Origin: Gammaproteobacteria bacterium
GTDB taxonomy: Bacteria > Pseudomonadota > Gammaproteobacteria > Burkholderiales > Burkholderiaceae_C
Direction: 5' to 3'
DNA length: 64,000 nucleotides
Assembly: GCA_018820395.1 (NCBI GenBank)
Contig: JAHJOG010000263.1
Span: 20,425 to 84,424 of the forward strand
A model generated the notes under the pieces. The model worked only from the letters and a program-made list of their open reading frames with translations. It was not told the origin of the DNA and did no database searches. Below, one piece after another: positions 8,571 through 17,288 of the stretch. The stretch's first letter is position 1, and the number at the start of each line of letters is the position of its first letter. Made by a program: the position numbers and the translations under genes.

Positions 8571-9959
8571 TTATTCGCCCGCTCGGCCCGCGTCGGGGGC
8601 GCCCGGCATGGCGCCCGCCGCACCGTTCGCCGACGAACGCCGGGCCCGTGCGGCCAGCACCACCAGCAGCAGCACCGGCACGCCCAGCAACGCCGTCCCG
8701 ATGAAGAAGGGGCGGTAACCGTACCCGTCGACGAACACGCCCGAGTAGCCGGCGATGAATTTCGGCAGCAGCAGCATCAGCGAACTGAAGAGCGCGTATT
8801 GCGTGGCCGAATAGCTGACGTTGGTCAGGCTCGACAGGTAGGCGATGAACGCGGCCGACGCGATGCCGCCCGCCAGGTTGTCCGCCGACACCACGAAGAT
8901 GAGACCGTAGAGGTCGTGGCCGCGCGAGGCGAGCCACGCGAAGAGCAGGTTGCTCGCCGCGCTCAGCACGGCTCCCAGCATCAGCACGCGCATCACGCCC
9001 AGGCGCATCGACAGCACGCCGCCGACGAAGGCGCCCACCAGCGTCATCGCCACGCCGTAGATCTTGCTGACCGACGCCACCTCGTCCTTGGTGAAGCCCA
9101 TGTCGACGTAGAAGGGGTTGGCCATGATGCCCATCACGACGTCGCTGATGCGGTAGATGGCGATCAGCGACAGGATCAGCACCGCCTGCCACTTGTAGCG
9201 CCCGATGAAGTCGGCAAACGGTTCGATCAGCACGGCGTGCAGCCATTCGGCCGCGTTGCGCGTCGGCGGCAGCGCGACGCGCGCGGGCTCCGGCGACAGC
9301 AGCACGGTGACCACGCCCACCGCCATCGACGCCGCCATCACCAGATAGGCCGTCTTCCAGCCGCCGTTCTGATAGCCCGAGGCGCCGCTGAGCTCGGAAT
9401 AGGCGGCAATCCACAGCACGCCCGCGCCGGCCCAGATCATGGCGAGCCGGTAGCCGGTCTGGTAGGCCGCCGCCAGCGCCGCCTGCTTGCGGCTCGCTGC
9501 GGATTCGATGCGAAAGGCATCGAGCGCGATGTCCTGCGTGGCCGAACCGAAGGCCACCAGCAGCGCGGCCCAGATCAGCGGCTTCAGCCCGTCGCTCGGG
9601 TCGTTGAACGCCATGCCGATCAGGCCCGTCACCACGGCAGCTTGCGCCAGCAGCAGCCATCCGCGGCGCCGCCCGAGCAAGGTGGTGAGCGGCGGCACCG
9701 GAAGGCGGTCGACCAGCGGCGCCCACACCCACTTGAATCCGTAGGCGAGCCCGACCCAGCTCAGGTAGCCGATGGTGGTGCGGTCCACGCCGGCTTCGCG
9801 CAATCGAAAGCTCAACGTGCCCAGCACCAGCAGCAATGGCAGGCCCGCCGAGAAGCCCAGTGCCAGCATGCGCAGCGTCGCGGGTTCGAGATAGACCTTG
9901 AGCGCGTCGCGCCAGGGCAGGGGAGAAGGCGAGGCTTCGGCAGTCGAAGGTTCTGACAT
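8571..9959 (-). CDS. ampG: AmpG-type muropeptide permease
   Basis: 462-residue MFS transporter with about 12-14 membrane segments. Segments such as FSAGLPLLLVLGTLSFRL, DAFRIE, IYRISDVVMGIMANPFY and SADNLAGGIASAAFIAYLSSL are typical of AmpG, which imports GlcNAc-anhydroMurNAc peptides from the periplasm for cell-wall recycling. The length is close to the family norm. It lies 79 bp upstream of the ketoacyl synthase cassette on the same strand and could be co-transcribed, but a functional connection is not obvious. Confidence 0.85.
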   Translation of the reverse strand: MSEPSTAEASPSPLPWRDALKVYLEPATLRMLALGFSAGLPLLLVLGTLSFRLREAGVDRTTIGYLSWVGLAYGFKWVWAPLVDRLPVPPLTTLLGRRRGWLLLAQAAVVTGLIGMAFNDPSDGLKPLIWAALLVAFGSATQDIALDAFRIESAASRKQAALAAAYQTGYRLAMIWAGAGVLWIAAYSELSGASGYQNGGWKTAYLVMAASMAVGVVTVLLSPEPARVALPPTRNAAEWLHAVLIEPFADFIGRYKWQAVLILSLIAIYRISDVVMGIMANPFYVDMGFTKDEVASVSKIYGVAMTLVGAFVGGVLSMRLGVMRVLMLGAVLSAASNLLFAWLASRGHDLYGLIFVVSADNLAGGIASAAFIAYLSSLTNVSYSATQYALFSSLMLLLPKFIAGYSGVFVDGYGYRPFFIGTALLGVPVLLLVVLAARARRSSANGAAGAMPGAPDAGRAGE

Positions 9960-9971
9960 GGAGGCGATCGG

Positions 9972-9984
9972 ATGGACCGTCCAT
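9972..9984. promoter_or_regulatory. Inverted repeat in the ampG upstream region
   Basis: ATGGAC-C-GTCCAT is a perfect 6-bp inverted repeat with a 1-nt centre, ending 12 bp upstream of the ampG ATG. It is a candidate operator or leader stem. No regulator is suggested by the context. Confidence 0.25.
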
Positions 9985-10007
9985 TATTCCCGCTCGGCCG
10001 GCGTCGG

Positions 10008-10976
10008 TCAGTCGCGAGCCGGCGGGTCGGGCACGTAGCCCGGTTGAGGCGTCTTGGGAAACGGCCGCGGGCGGGTCGGTCGTTCGTCGCGCCCCGGAAT
10101 GACGCCCTGCGCGATCAGGTTGGCGACGCTGTCGTAGCGCAACGCGATCACTTCGTCTGGCGCGCTCGACGCGCGCACGAAGCTGGTGTGGTTGATGACA
10201 GAGGTTTCACGCTCTCCGTGGCCGGTGCCGAGCTTGTCGTCGCCCGACGGCGGGCGCTCGCGCCTCGCGATCGACGACTTTGCCGCGGCGCCGTCGGCGG
10301 CCCGGCCGACGCTGGCGCGCGACTCTGATTCCATCGGCGACGCCGGCGCTGCCGATGTGGCCGGCGAAGGCTGCAAGGGCCGCTCGGCATACTGCGACGG
10401 CGCACCCTCTGGCGCCCGCGACACCGGCGCAGAAACATCGGCCGGCGGCGCCGGGCGCGGTTCGGGTCGGCGCTCGCGAAACACGGCCACGCCGATGACA
10501 CCCACATCCCTGGGTCGGCCGGTCACTGCGGCATACGACTGAGACTGCGGGGTGAACTCGAATGCAGCGATCTCGCGGTCGCTTTTGCGCCAGCCGTCGA
10601 TCTGGCCGACTTCGAGCGGGCCCAGGACGTAGCCGTTCTGCCCCGTGCCGGCAGTCTGGCCGGTCAACACATTGACCCCGTCGACCGACATGACCACCAG
10701 CACGCGCTCCCGGCGCAGGTTGCGCAGCACCACGCCGTAGCGTGCACCCGGGCGACCGGCCACGTACCACTGTCCATCGGCGCTGTAGACGGGCAGCATC
10801 TCGCCGCTGTCGCGGTCCTGGACTTCGAGCTGCAGCCAACGGCCGCCGGCCCGCGTGCGCGGCCAGGCAGGCAGGGTGCAGGCGGCGAGCAGGCCTGCCG
10901 AAAGGCCGAGCAGGAGCCGACGCTTCAGGCGATGCGGCGTGGCGGGTTCGAGATCGTGAACGGGTGAAGTGATCAT
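10008..10976 (-). CDS. Putative lipoprotein of unknown function
   Basis: 322 residues. After a basic start (HRLKRR) comes a hydrophobic stretch ending in the lipobox-like LLAAC (cysteine near residue 33), so it is probably anchored to a membrane. Residues about 46-170 form a conserved-looking beta-rich region (GQWYVAGRPGARYGVVLRN, TGQTAGTGQNGYVLGP, IAAFEFTPQSQSYAAVTG, VGVIGVAVF). The second half is low-complexity, rich in proline, alanine, serine and arginine. I do not recognise a named domain. It is divergent from the nitrogen island. Confidence 0.6.
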   Translation of the reverse strand: MITSPVHDLEPATPHRLKRRLLLGLSAGLLAACTLPAWPRTRAGGRWLQLEVQDRDSGEMLPVYSADGQWYVAGRPGARYGVVLRNLRRERVLVVMSVDGVNVLTGQTAGTGQNGYVLGPLEVGQIDGWRKSDREIAAFEFTPQSQSYAAVTGRPRDVGVIGVAVFRERRPEPRPAPPADVSAPVSRAPEGAPSQYAERPLQPSPATSAAPASPMESESRASVGRAADGAAAKSSIARRERPPSGDDKLGTGHGERETSVINHTSFVRASSAPDEVIALRYDSVANLIAQGVIPGRDERPTRPRPFPKTPQPGYVPDPPARD

Positions 10977-10992
10977 GACGTTGTCCAGAAGC

Positions 10993-11008
10993 CGGTCAAA
11001 GTGGACCG
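10993..11008 (+). promoter_or_regulatory. Candidate enhancer-binding-protein site for operon 1
   Basis: CGGTC-N6-GACCG is a perfect interrupted inverted repeat centred about 90 bp upstream of the predicted sigma-54 start site. That is the usual distance for an upstream activator sequence. It does not match the NtrC consensus closely, so the activator is unknown. Confidence 0.3.
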
Positions 11009-11013
11009 TGCTT

Positions 11014-11026
11014 CCTTGTACGAAGG
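11014..11026 (+). promoter_or_regulatory. Possible auxiliary TTGTAC half-site
   Basis: CCTTGTACGAAGG shares the TTGTAC core with the main operator at 11085-11098 and lies about 70 bp upstream of it. Its second half is degenerate. It could be a weaker second site for the same GntR regulator. Confidence 0.2.
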
Positions 11027-11063
11027 GCGAGCCCGAACGGGGTTAATCGGTACTCGAAATTTC

Positions 11064-11079
11064 TGGCACGCCCTTTGCA
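11064..11079 (+). promoter_or_regulatory. Sigma-54 (-24/-12) promoter of the atzF operon
   Basis: TGGCACGCCCTTTGCA matches the consensus TGGCACG-N4-TTGCA with GG (11065-11066) and GC (11077-11078) 12 bp apart, as required for RpoN. The predicted start is near 11090, so the leader is only about 23 nt. RpoN control fits a nitrogen-acquisition operon. No sigma-70 promoter is evident here. Confidence 0.7.
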
Positions 11080-11084
11080 TCTCA

Positions 11085-11098
11085 TCTTGTACACAAGA
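11085..11098 (+). promoter_or_regulatory. GntR/FCD-type operator over the atzF transcription start
   Basis: TCTTGT-AC-ACAAGA is a perfect inverted repeat of the TTGTnnACAA kind bound by FCD-family GntR regulators. It begins 7 nt after the -12 element and covers the predicted start site, a position suited to repression. The same element at the same spacing precedes the second operon (17289-17302). The likely binder is the GntR protein at 24630-25373. Confidence 0.6.
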
Positions 11099-11112
11099 CA
11101 GGATGCTTGACG

Positions 11113-12816
11113 ATGGTGCATGACAACCGCCCGCCCGACGGATTGGCGACAGAGGCTTGGATCGAAAGGTTCGCGCAGCCGCTCGTCGGCGCGGCCACGG
11201 GCCCGTTGAAAGGCCTCGTGTTTGCGGTCAAGGACAACATCGACGTGGCCGGCGTGGCGACCACCGCGGGCTGCGCAGCCTTCGCACGCACGCCGGCCCG
11301 CCATTCGTTCGTGGTGCAGCGGCTGCTCGATGCCGGTGCGAGCCTGCTGGGCAAGACCAACCTCGACCAGTTCGCCTGCGGCCTGAACGGCACGCGTTCG
11401 CCCTACGGCGCGGTGCCCAACAGCTTCGACGCGCGCTACGTCTCGGGCGGGTCCAGCTCGGGGTCGGCCTATGCGGTGGCGACGGGGCAGGTCGACTTCG
11501 CGCTCGGCACCGACACGGCCGGCTCGGGCCGCGTTCCAGCCGGGCTCAACAACATCGTCGGCATCAAGCCATCGCGCGGCTTGCTCAGCGCACGCGGCGT
11601 GGTGCCGGCGGCGCAGAGCATCGATTGCGTGTCGATCTTCGCGCCGACGGTGGCGCTGGCCGTGCAGGTGCTGGTGGCGGCGCTCGGCCCCGATCCGGCC
11701 GACCCCTATTCGCGCGCGCTCGAGCTCGACCCGACGCCATTGCCGGCGGGGTTTCGCTTCGGCTTGCCCGCCGAGCCCCGGTTCTTCGGCGACCGGCTGG
11801 CGCAGGTGGAATTCGAACGCGCCATCGTGCAGATGGAAGCGCTGGGCGGCGTGGCCGTGAAGATCGACTACACGCCGCTGGCCCAGGCCGCGTCGCTGCT
11901 CTACGACAGCGCGCTGGTCGCCGAGCGCTATGCGGCGGTGCGCGAGTTCTTCGACGCGAACGAAGCCGAAGTCATCGAGCCGGTGCGCAGCATCCTTGCG
12001 CAGGGCCGCGCTTACAGCGCTGCCGATTTCGTCGATGCTCGCACGCGCCTCCAGGCGCTGGCCGGCCAGGCCGACGCGCTCTGGAGCGACATCGACGTGC
12101 TGGTGGTGCCGACGGCGCCCACGCATTGCACGATCGAGGCGATGCAGGCCGAGCCGGTGGTGCGCAACCGCGAGCTCGGGGAATACACCAACTTCGTCAA
12201 CCTGCTCGACTACGCCGCGATCTCGGTGCCCAGCAGCTTGCGGCCCGACGGGCTGCCTTTCGGCATCACGCTCATCGGCCGCTGCGGCAGCGATCTCCGG
12301 TTGGCCGAACTCGGCCAGCGCTATCACCACCGCACCGGGCTGGGTGTCGGCGCGACGGGCGCGCCCTTGCCGCCGCCCGCGCCGCTGCCGGGCATTCAGG
12401 TCGCCGCCACGCATGCCACCGTCCAGGTGGCCGTCGTCGGCGCTCACCTGTCGGGTATGCCGCTCAACAGCCAGCTCACCGAGCGCGGCGCGCGTCTCGT
12501 CGAAGCGACGCGCACCGCGCCCCTCTACCGTCTCTACGCTCTGCCCGGCACCGTGCCGCCCAAGCCCGGGCTGATCCGCGTCGGCGCGGGCGAAGGCGCG
12601 GCCGTCGAACTCGAAGTGTGGGAGATGCCGATGGCGGCCTACGGCAGCTTCGTGACGCTCATCCCCGCTCCCCTCGGCATCGGCAGCCTGAGCCTGGCCG
12701 ACGGCCGCAGCGTGCAGGGCTTCGTGTGCGAACCCTGGGCGCTGGCCGGGGCCGAGGACATCACTCACCTCGGCGGCTGGCGGGCCTACATGGCTTTTCG
12801 CACGGCGGCTGCCTGA
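11113..12816 (+). CDS. atzF: Allophanate hydrolase
   Basis: 567-residue two-domain enzyme. The amidase-signature domain (to about residue 440) has the Lys-cisSer-Ser triad K40 (FAVKDN), S114 (GGSSSGS) and S138 (DTAGSGRVPAG), with the 24-residue spacing of the two serines seen in the family. The C-terminal domain, about 130 residues (residues 430-560), is the AtzF-type domain with VVGAHLSGMPLN. It hydrolyses allophanate, or the tautomeric dicarboxyurea, to ammonia and CO2. The ATG at 11113 is preceded by CAGGA; a TTG at 11107 is less likely. It is the first gene of operon 1, directly behind a sigma-54 promoter and operator. Confidence 0.93.
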   Translation: MVHDNRPPDGLATEAWIERFAQPLVGAATGPLKGLVFAVKDNIDVAGVATTAGCAAFARTPARHSFVVQRLLDAGASLLGKTNLDQFACGLNGTRSPYGAVPNSFDARYVSGGSSSGSAYAVATGQVDFALGTDTAGSGRVPAGLNNIVGIKPSRGLLSARGVVPAAQSIDCVSIFAPTVALAVQVLVAALGPDPADPYSRALELDPTPLPAGFRFGLPAEPRFFGDRLAQVEFERAIVQMEALGGVAVKIDYTPLAQAASLLYDSALVAERYAAVREFFDANEAEVIEPVRSILAQGRAYSAADFVDARTRLQALAGQADALWSDIDVLVVPTAPTHCTIEAMQAEPVVRNRELGEYTNFVNLLDYAAISVPSSLRPDGLPFGITLIGRCGSDLRLAELGQRYHHRTGLGVGATGAPLPPPAPLPGIQVAATHATVQVAVVGAHLSGMPLNSQLTERGARLVEATRTAPLYRLYALPGTVPPKPGLIRVGAGEGAAVELEVWEMPMAAYGSFVTLIPAPLGIGSLSLADGRSVQGFVCEPWALAGAEDITHLGGWRAYMAFRTAAA

Positions 12817-12926
12817 GCGCCGCATCGCGGCAAACGAAGCACCGGCTCACCTCCAGCACCGGCCCTCCGCAACACCCGCACCACCCGACGCATTCCTTTC
12901 CACCCATCCACTTCCAGGAGCCCTTC

Positions 12927-13940
12927 ATGCCACCGATTCCACGCAAGACCCCGGACCTCGGCTCGCGATCGCGCCGCACCCTGCTGCAGGTGGGCGCGGC
13001 CGGCCTGGCCGCCATGGCCGCGCCAGCCGTGGTGCGGGCACAGGCGGGCCCGAAGATCCGCATCGGCTACTGGCCCATCGCGGCCGGCCTGCCTTTCTAT
13101 GCGGCGGTCGAACAGGGCTACTTCAAGAACGCGGGCCTGGATGTCGAAGTGCTTCGCTTCGCCGGCGCCCAGCAGATCATGGAAGCCATGCTGTCCGAGC
13201 GCTGCGACGGCAGCGCCAACGGCACCGGCTCGGCCAACATCGCCATCGGCGAGATCGCCGCGCCGGGCAGCTTCAAGATCTTCTGCTCCAACCCGAGCAA
13301 CGTGAAGAACGTGCTCGACGAAGTGCTGGTGCCGACGGCGAGCACCGCCAAGACCATGGCCGATCTCAAGGGCAAGCGCGTTGCGTCCGGCCCCGGCATC
13401 CAGAACGTCACACTCGCCAAGACCGTGCTGGAGCGCGGCGGCGCCACCGGCGCCACGGTGATCGAGTTGCCCATCGGCCAGCACGTCGCGGCGCTCGCTG
13501 CCGGCCAGGTCGACGGCTGCTACACGCTCGAACCCACCGGCACCATCGGCCGGCTCAACGAAAGCACCCGCGTGCTCGAGGCCGGCGTGATCGCCAAGTA
13601 CGTGCTCGGCGACCCGATGGCTCCGTGGTTCGGCGGATCGGCGTCGCTCACCGGCGCGTTCATCAAGCAGAACCCCGAGGTCTCGAAGAAGTTCATCGCG
13701 GCCTACGGGCAGGGCGTCGCCTATGTCCGCAGCAAGCCGGCGGAAGCGCGGCAGTACCTGAAGGGCTACACCGCCATCGAGGGCAAGCTCACCGGCGAAG
13801 TGCCGCTGGCCGCCTACACCATGTACAACGAGTTCACGCCGGCCGACGTGGCGCACTTCCAGAAGTTCTTCGACCTGTTCTCGGACAAGGGCATCTTCAC
13901 GTCGCGCCTGATGGTCGACTCGATGCTCTACAAGGGATGA
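12927..13940 (+). CDS. ABC transporter substrate-binding protein, NMT1/SsuA type
   Basis: 337 residues with a twin-arginine signal peptide (SRRTLLQVGAAGLAAMAAPAVVRAQA). The mature part starts IRIGYWPIAAGLPFYAAVEQGYF and carries LKGKRVASGPGIQN, as in the taurine, sulfonate and nitrate binding family. It is the periplasmic receptor of the transporter encoded by the next two genes. CAGGAG lies 6 nt before the ATG. The ligand is not determined by sequence; the surrounding enzymes suggest a ureide such as biuret, triuret or a related compound. Confidence 0.88.
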   Translation: MPPIPRKTPDLGSRSRRTLLQVGAAGLAAMAAPAVVRAQAGPKIRIGYWPIAAGLPFYAAVEQGYFKNAGLDVEVLRFAGAQQIMEAMLSERCDGSANGTGSANIAIGEIAAPGSFKIFCSNPSNVKNVLDEVLVPTASTAKTMADLKGKRVASGPGIQNVTLAKTVLERGGATGATVIELPIGQHVAALAAGQVDGCYTLEPTGTIGRLNESTRVLEAGVIAKYVLGDPMAPWFGGSASLTGAFIKQNPEVSKKFIAAYGQGVAYVRSKPAEARQYLKGYTAIEGKLTGEVPLAAYTMYNEFTPADVAHFQKFFDLFSDKGIFTSRLMVDSMLYKG

Positions 13941-13944
13941 GGCC

Positions 13945-14775
13945 ATGAGCGCACCGGCCCATCCCGCGACCCGTCCCTGGTCGCCCCCTGCCGGCGGTGC
14001 GGCCAGCGCGCCGCCCCGTCCTTCGCCCTGGCTCAAGGCGCTGCCCTTCATCGGTCCGGTGGTGCTCTTCATCGTGTGGGACCTGGCCGTGCGGCTCGGC
14101 TTCATCAAGGCGATCCTGCTGCCGATGCCTGCCGACACCGTTGCCACGTTGATCACCGGCTTGGCCGGCGGCCCGCTGCTGGTGGATTTCGCGGTCACGG
14201 TGTGGCGCACGTTGCAGGCTTTCCTGGTGGCGGCCATCGTGGGCGTGCCTCTGGGCGTGCTGCTCGGCAGCAACGAGAAGGCCTATCGCAGCGTCGAATT
14301 CCTGATCGACTTCTTTCGCTCGACGCCGTCGTCCGCGCTGATCCCGCTGTTCCTCATGATCTTCGGCGTGTCCGACGTGAACAAGGTCGCCATCGCGGCC
14401 TTCGGTGCCTTGCTGATCGTGGTGTTCAACAGCGCCTATGGGGTGATGAACGCGCGCAAGCAGCGCGTCATGGCCGCCAAGGTGATGGGCGCCTCGCGCT
14501 GGCAGATCTTCAAGGACGTGCTGCTGTGGGAAAGCCTGCAGCCGAGCTTCGTCGGGCTGCGTTCGGCGGTGTCGATGGCGCTGGTGATCGTGATCGTGGC
14601 GGAGATGTTCATCGGCTCGGACAGCGGGCTGGGCCACCGCATCATCAACTCGCAGCAGGTCATGAACGTGCGTGACATGTACGCCTCGATCCTTGCGGCC
14701 GGCGCACTGGGCTATCTGCTGAACATCCTGTTTCTGGTCGCCGAGCGCCGCATCGTCCACTGGAGCGGCCGATGA
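13945..14775 (+). CDS. ABC transporter permease, SsuC/TauC type
   Basis: 276 residues with about six membrane helices after a proline/alanine-rich cytoplasmic N-terminus of about 30 residues. The EAA loop reads AAKVMGASRWQIFKDVLLWESL. It is the inner-membrane channel of the importer with the substrate-binding protein upstream and the ATPase downstream. It starts 4 nt after the binding-protein stop and overlaps the ATPase gene by 4 nt (ATGA). Confidence 0.92.
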   Translation: MSAPAHPATRPWSPPAGGAASAPPRPSPWLKALPFIGPVVLFIVWDLAVRLGFIKAILLPMPADTVATLITGLAGGPLLVDFAVTVWRTLQAFLVAAIVGVPLGVLLGSNEKAYRSVEFLIDFFRSTPSSALIPLFLMIFGVSDVNKVAIAAFGALLIVVFNSAYGVMNARKQRVMAAKVMGASRWQIFKDVLLWESLQPSFVGLRSAVSMALVIVIVAEMFIGSDSGLGHRIINSQQVMNVRDMYASILAAGALGYLLNILFLVAERRIVHWSGR

Positions 14776-15605
14776 GAGCCCCGACCGACGTCGTTGTCGC
14801 AGGCCCCGTGTTCGCGGACGTCCCGCGCCCCGCTTTTCGGCCCGGCCCGGCCGGCACGCACATCACCATCCGCGGGCTTACGAAGTACTTCGCGGGCTGG
14901 CCGCTGTACGAGCACTTCGACCTGGACATTCCCAAGCACAAGATCGTGTCGGTGTTCGGGCCCAACGGGTGCGGCAAGTCGACGCTGATCAACATGATCG
15001 CCGGCCTGATCCCCATCGATTCGGGCGAGATCCTGTTCGACGGCAAGTCGCTGGCAGACACCAAGATCGGCTACGTGTTCCAGAACTACCGCGAGGCGAT
15101 GTTCCCGTGGATGCGCACCATCGACAACATCGCGTACCCGCTCAAGCTCGAAGGCCGTTCCAAGGCAGAAGTCGACCGGCGCATGGCCGAACTGGTGGCG
15201 TCCTTCGACGTGAAGTTCGACCTGCACCGCTATCCGTACGAGCTCTCGGGCGGCCAACAGCAGACTGCGTCGATCATGCGGGCGCTCGCGCCCAACCCCG
15301 AAGTGCTGTTCCTCGACGAGCCCTTTTCCGCGCTCGACTTCGAGATGACGCTCTTCATCCGCGAAAAGCTGCAGGAAGTGTTCATGCAGACCGGCACCAC
15401 CATGCTGCTGGTCTCGCACGACCTGGAGGAGGCGGTGTATCTCGCCGACCAGGTGCTGTTGCTGACCAAGCGACCTACCGGCGTGGCCGAGATCCTCGAC
15501 TACGCCGACGCCCGCCCGCGCACGCTCGAGACGCTCAGTGCGCCGAGCTTCATCGCAACGAAAAAGCGCAGCCTGGAGATCTTCCAGCGCGAGGTTCGCC
15601 GCTGA
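14772..15605 (+). CDS. ABC transporter ATP-binding protein, SsuB/TauB type
   Basis: 277 residues. Walker A is GPNGCGKST, Q-loop GYVFQNY, signature LSGGQQQ, Walker B VLFLDEPFSALD, H-loop SHD. It energises the importer of operon 1. The first about 28 residues precede the domain and are proline rich. It overlaps the permease gene by 4 nt and is followed 18 nt later by atzG. Confidence 0.93.
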   Translation: MRAPTDVVVAGPVFADVPRPAFRPGPAGTHITIRGLTKYFAGWPLYEHFDLDIPKHKIVSVFGPNGCGKSTLINMIAGLIPIDSGEILFDGKSLADTKIGYVFQNYREAMFPWMRTIDNIAYPLKLEGRSKAEVDRRMAELVASFDVKFDLHRYPYELSGGQQQTASIMRALAPNPEVLFLDEPFSALDFEMTLFIREKLQEVFMQTGTTMLLVSHDLEEAVYLADQVLLLTKRPTGVAEILDYADARPRTLETLSAPSFIATKKRSLEIFQREVRR

Positions 15606-15623
15606 GTCGGCGAGGAGCAAGGC

Positions 15624-15830
15624 ATGACGCCCGCACAGATCGAAACCTACGTCGACGCTGCCGCTGCCGCGCTCGACCTCCGGCTGCGGCCGGAGCATCG
15701 CGCCGGCGTGCTCGGCTACTTCGCCATCGCCGCCGGAATGGCCGCCGTGGTGGACGCCGTTGCGCTCGATGCGCACGACGAATCCGCGCTCTGCTTCACG
15801 CCTGTCGCGCCGCCGGAGTCCGGCGCATGA
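15624..15830 (+). CDS. atzG: AtzG-like small subunit (DUF4089)
   Basis: 68-residue, largely alpha-helical protein starting MTPAQIETYVDAAAAALDL with the conserved PEHRAGVLGYFAIAAGMAAVVD stretch near the middle. It matches the size and position of AtzG, the small partner that binds AtzE and is needed for 1-carboxybiuret hydrolase activity, in a GatC-GatA-like arrangement. Its stop codon overlaps the start of atzE by 4 nt (ATGA). AGGAGCAAGGC upstream supplies the ribosome binding site. Confidence 0.85.
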   Translation: MTPAQIETYVDAAAAALDLRLRPEHRAGVLGYFAIAAGMAAVVDAVALDAHDESALCFTPVAPPESGA

Positions 15831-17257
15831 CGCCCGACGCATGGCTCGGCCAGGACGGTGCGGCCATCGCCGAGGCCGTGCGCAGCGGCGGCGTCGGCGC
15901 CGTCGAGCTGACGCAAGCCTGCCTCGGCCGCATCGACGCGACCAACGCGCGCGTGAATGCCTTCACCGCCGTCGTGCGCGAACGCGCGCTGCGGCGCGCG
16001 GCGCAGATCGACGCCTCGCTCGCTTCCGACGCGGGTGCACGCACGCGCGAGCTGCCACTGCTCGGCGTGCCCTTCGCGGTCAAGAACCTGTTCGACATCG
16101 CGGGCCTCACCACGCTGGCCGGCTCGAAGATCGAGCGCGACAGCACGCCCGCGCGCGCCGATGCCGAGCTGGTGCGACGCCTCGAGCGCGCGGGCGCCGT
16201 GCTGGTCGGCGCGCTGAACATGGACGAGTACGCCTACGGCTTCACCACCGAGAACAGCCATGTCGGCCCGGTGCGCAACCCGCACGACCTGTCGCGCATC
16301 GCCGGCGGCTCGTCCGGCGGCTCGGGTGCAGCGGTGGCGGCGGGGCAGGTGCCGCTCACGCTCGGCTCCGACACCAACGGCTCGATCCGCGTGCCCGCGT
16401 CGCTGTGCGGCGTGTTCGGGCTCAAGCCGACCTTCGGGCGGCTGCCGCGCACCGGCAGCTATCCGTTCGTCTCCAGCCTCGACCACCTCGGCCCGTTCGC
16501 GCGTTCGGCACGCGACCTGGCGCTGGCCTACGACGCGATGCAGGGTCCGGAAAGCCTGCACGGTGCGCACGACCCCGGCTGCGCACAGCGGCCCGTGGAG
16601 CCGGTGATGCCGGCCCTGGAGCGCAGCACGCTCGGCCTGCGCATCGGCGTGTTGGGCGGCTATTTTCGGCACCATGCGCAATCCGAGGCGCTGAATGCCG
16701 TCGACGCCGTGGCCGAAGCGCTGGGCGCGAGCCAGACGGTCGAACTGCCGATGGTCGACGCCGGTCGCGCGGCGGCTTTCCTCATCACCAATTCGGAAGG
16801 CGCAGCGCTGCATCTCGCCGAACTGCGCAGCCGGCCGCAGGACTTCGAGCCGCTGTCGCGCGACCGCTTCCTGGCCGGCACGCTGCTGCCGGCCGCGTGG
16901 GTGGCGCGCGCGCAGCGTGTGCGCCGCCGCTATGCCGAGGAAGTCGCCCGCGTGTTCGGCCGCTTCGACGTGCTGCTGGCGGCCGCCACGCCGTGCGCTG
17001 CGACGCCGATCGGGGCGGAGTGGTTCGAGATCAATGGCCACCGCATGCTGGTGCGCCCCAACATGGGTTTGCTGACGCAACCCATCTCGTGCATCGGGCT
17101 GCCGGTGTGCACCGTGCCGGTCTGGGGCGTGCATGCGCAACTGCCGATCGGCGTGCAGGTCATCGCCGCGCCATGGCGCGAAGACATTGCGTTGCGCGTG
17201 GCGTTCGCCCTCGAGTCGGCCGGCAAGGCGCATGCGCCGGTGGCGACGCTCGGCTGA
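15827..17257 (+). CDS. atzE: AtzE-family amidase (1-carboxybiuret hydrolase)
   Basis: 476-residue amidase-signature enzyme with triad K86 (PFAVKNLFD), S162 (GGSSGGS) and S186 (NGSIRVPASL). The immediately preceding atzG makes AtzE a much better assignment than generic amidase or GatA (a true gatA is at 31431-32918). AtzE-AtzG deaminates 1-carboxybiuret, the ring-opening product of cyanuric acid and the product of triuret hydrolase, ahead of AtzF. No cyanuric acid hydrolase gene is in the window, so the carboxybiuret source here is probably triuret. It is the last gene of operon 1. Confidence 0.88.
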   Translation: MTPDAWLGQDGAAIAEAVRSGGVGAVELTQACLGRIDATNARVNAFTAVVRERALRRAAQIDASLASDAGARTRELPLLGVPFAVKNLFDIAGLTTLAGSKIERDSTPARADAELVRRLERAGAVLVGALNMDEYAYGFTTENSHVGPVRNPHDLSRIAGGSSGGSGAAVAAGQVPLTLGSDTNGSIRVPASLCGVFGLKPTFGRLPRTGSYPFVSSLDHLGPFARSARDLALAYDAMQGPESLHGAHDPGCAQRPVEPVMPALERSTLGLRIGVLGGYFRHHAQSEALNAVDAVAEALGASQTVELPMVDAGRAAAFLITNSEGAALHLAELRSRPQDFEPLSRDRFLAGTLLPAAWVARAQRVRRRYAEEVARVFGRFDVLLAAATPCAATPIGAEWFEINGHRMLVRPNMGLLTQPISCIGLPVCTVPVWGVHAQLPIGVQVIAAPWREDIALRVAFALESAGKAHAPVATLG

Positions 17258-17267
17258 GCGTGCCGCT

Positions 17268-17283
17268 TGGTACGGTTTATGCA
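17268..17283 (+). promoter_or_regulatory. Sigma-54-like promoter of operon 2
   Basis: TGGTACGGTTTATGCA keeps the invariant GG (17269-17270) and GC (17281-17282) at the 12-bp spacing, with two departures from consensus. The predicted start is near 17294. The alignment to the operon 1 promoter, including the following operator at identical distance, argues that it is real although weaker. Confidence 0.55.
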
Positions 17284-17288
17284 TCCCT

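Noticed and set aside
11157..13940. A 927-residue open frame fusing sequence inside atzF to the binding protein.
   Set aside because: The part over atzF is another frame of a GC-rich gene with arginine-rich composition; the binding protein has its own CAGGAG, ATG and Tat signal at 12927.
15827..17257. Annotation as a second GatA.
   Set aside because: A genuine gatCAB operon is at 29930-33214; this amidase is coupled to an atzG-type small gene and lies in a nitrogen island, so AtzE is the better call.
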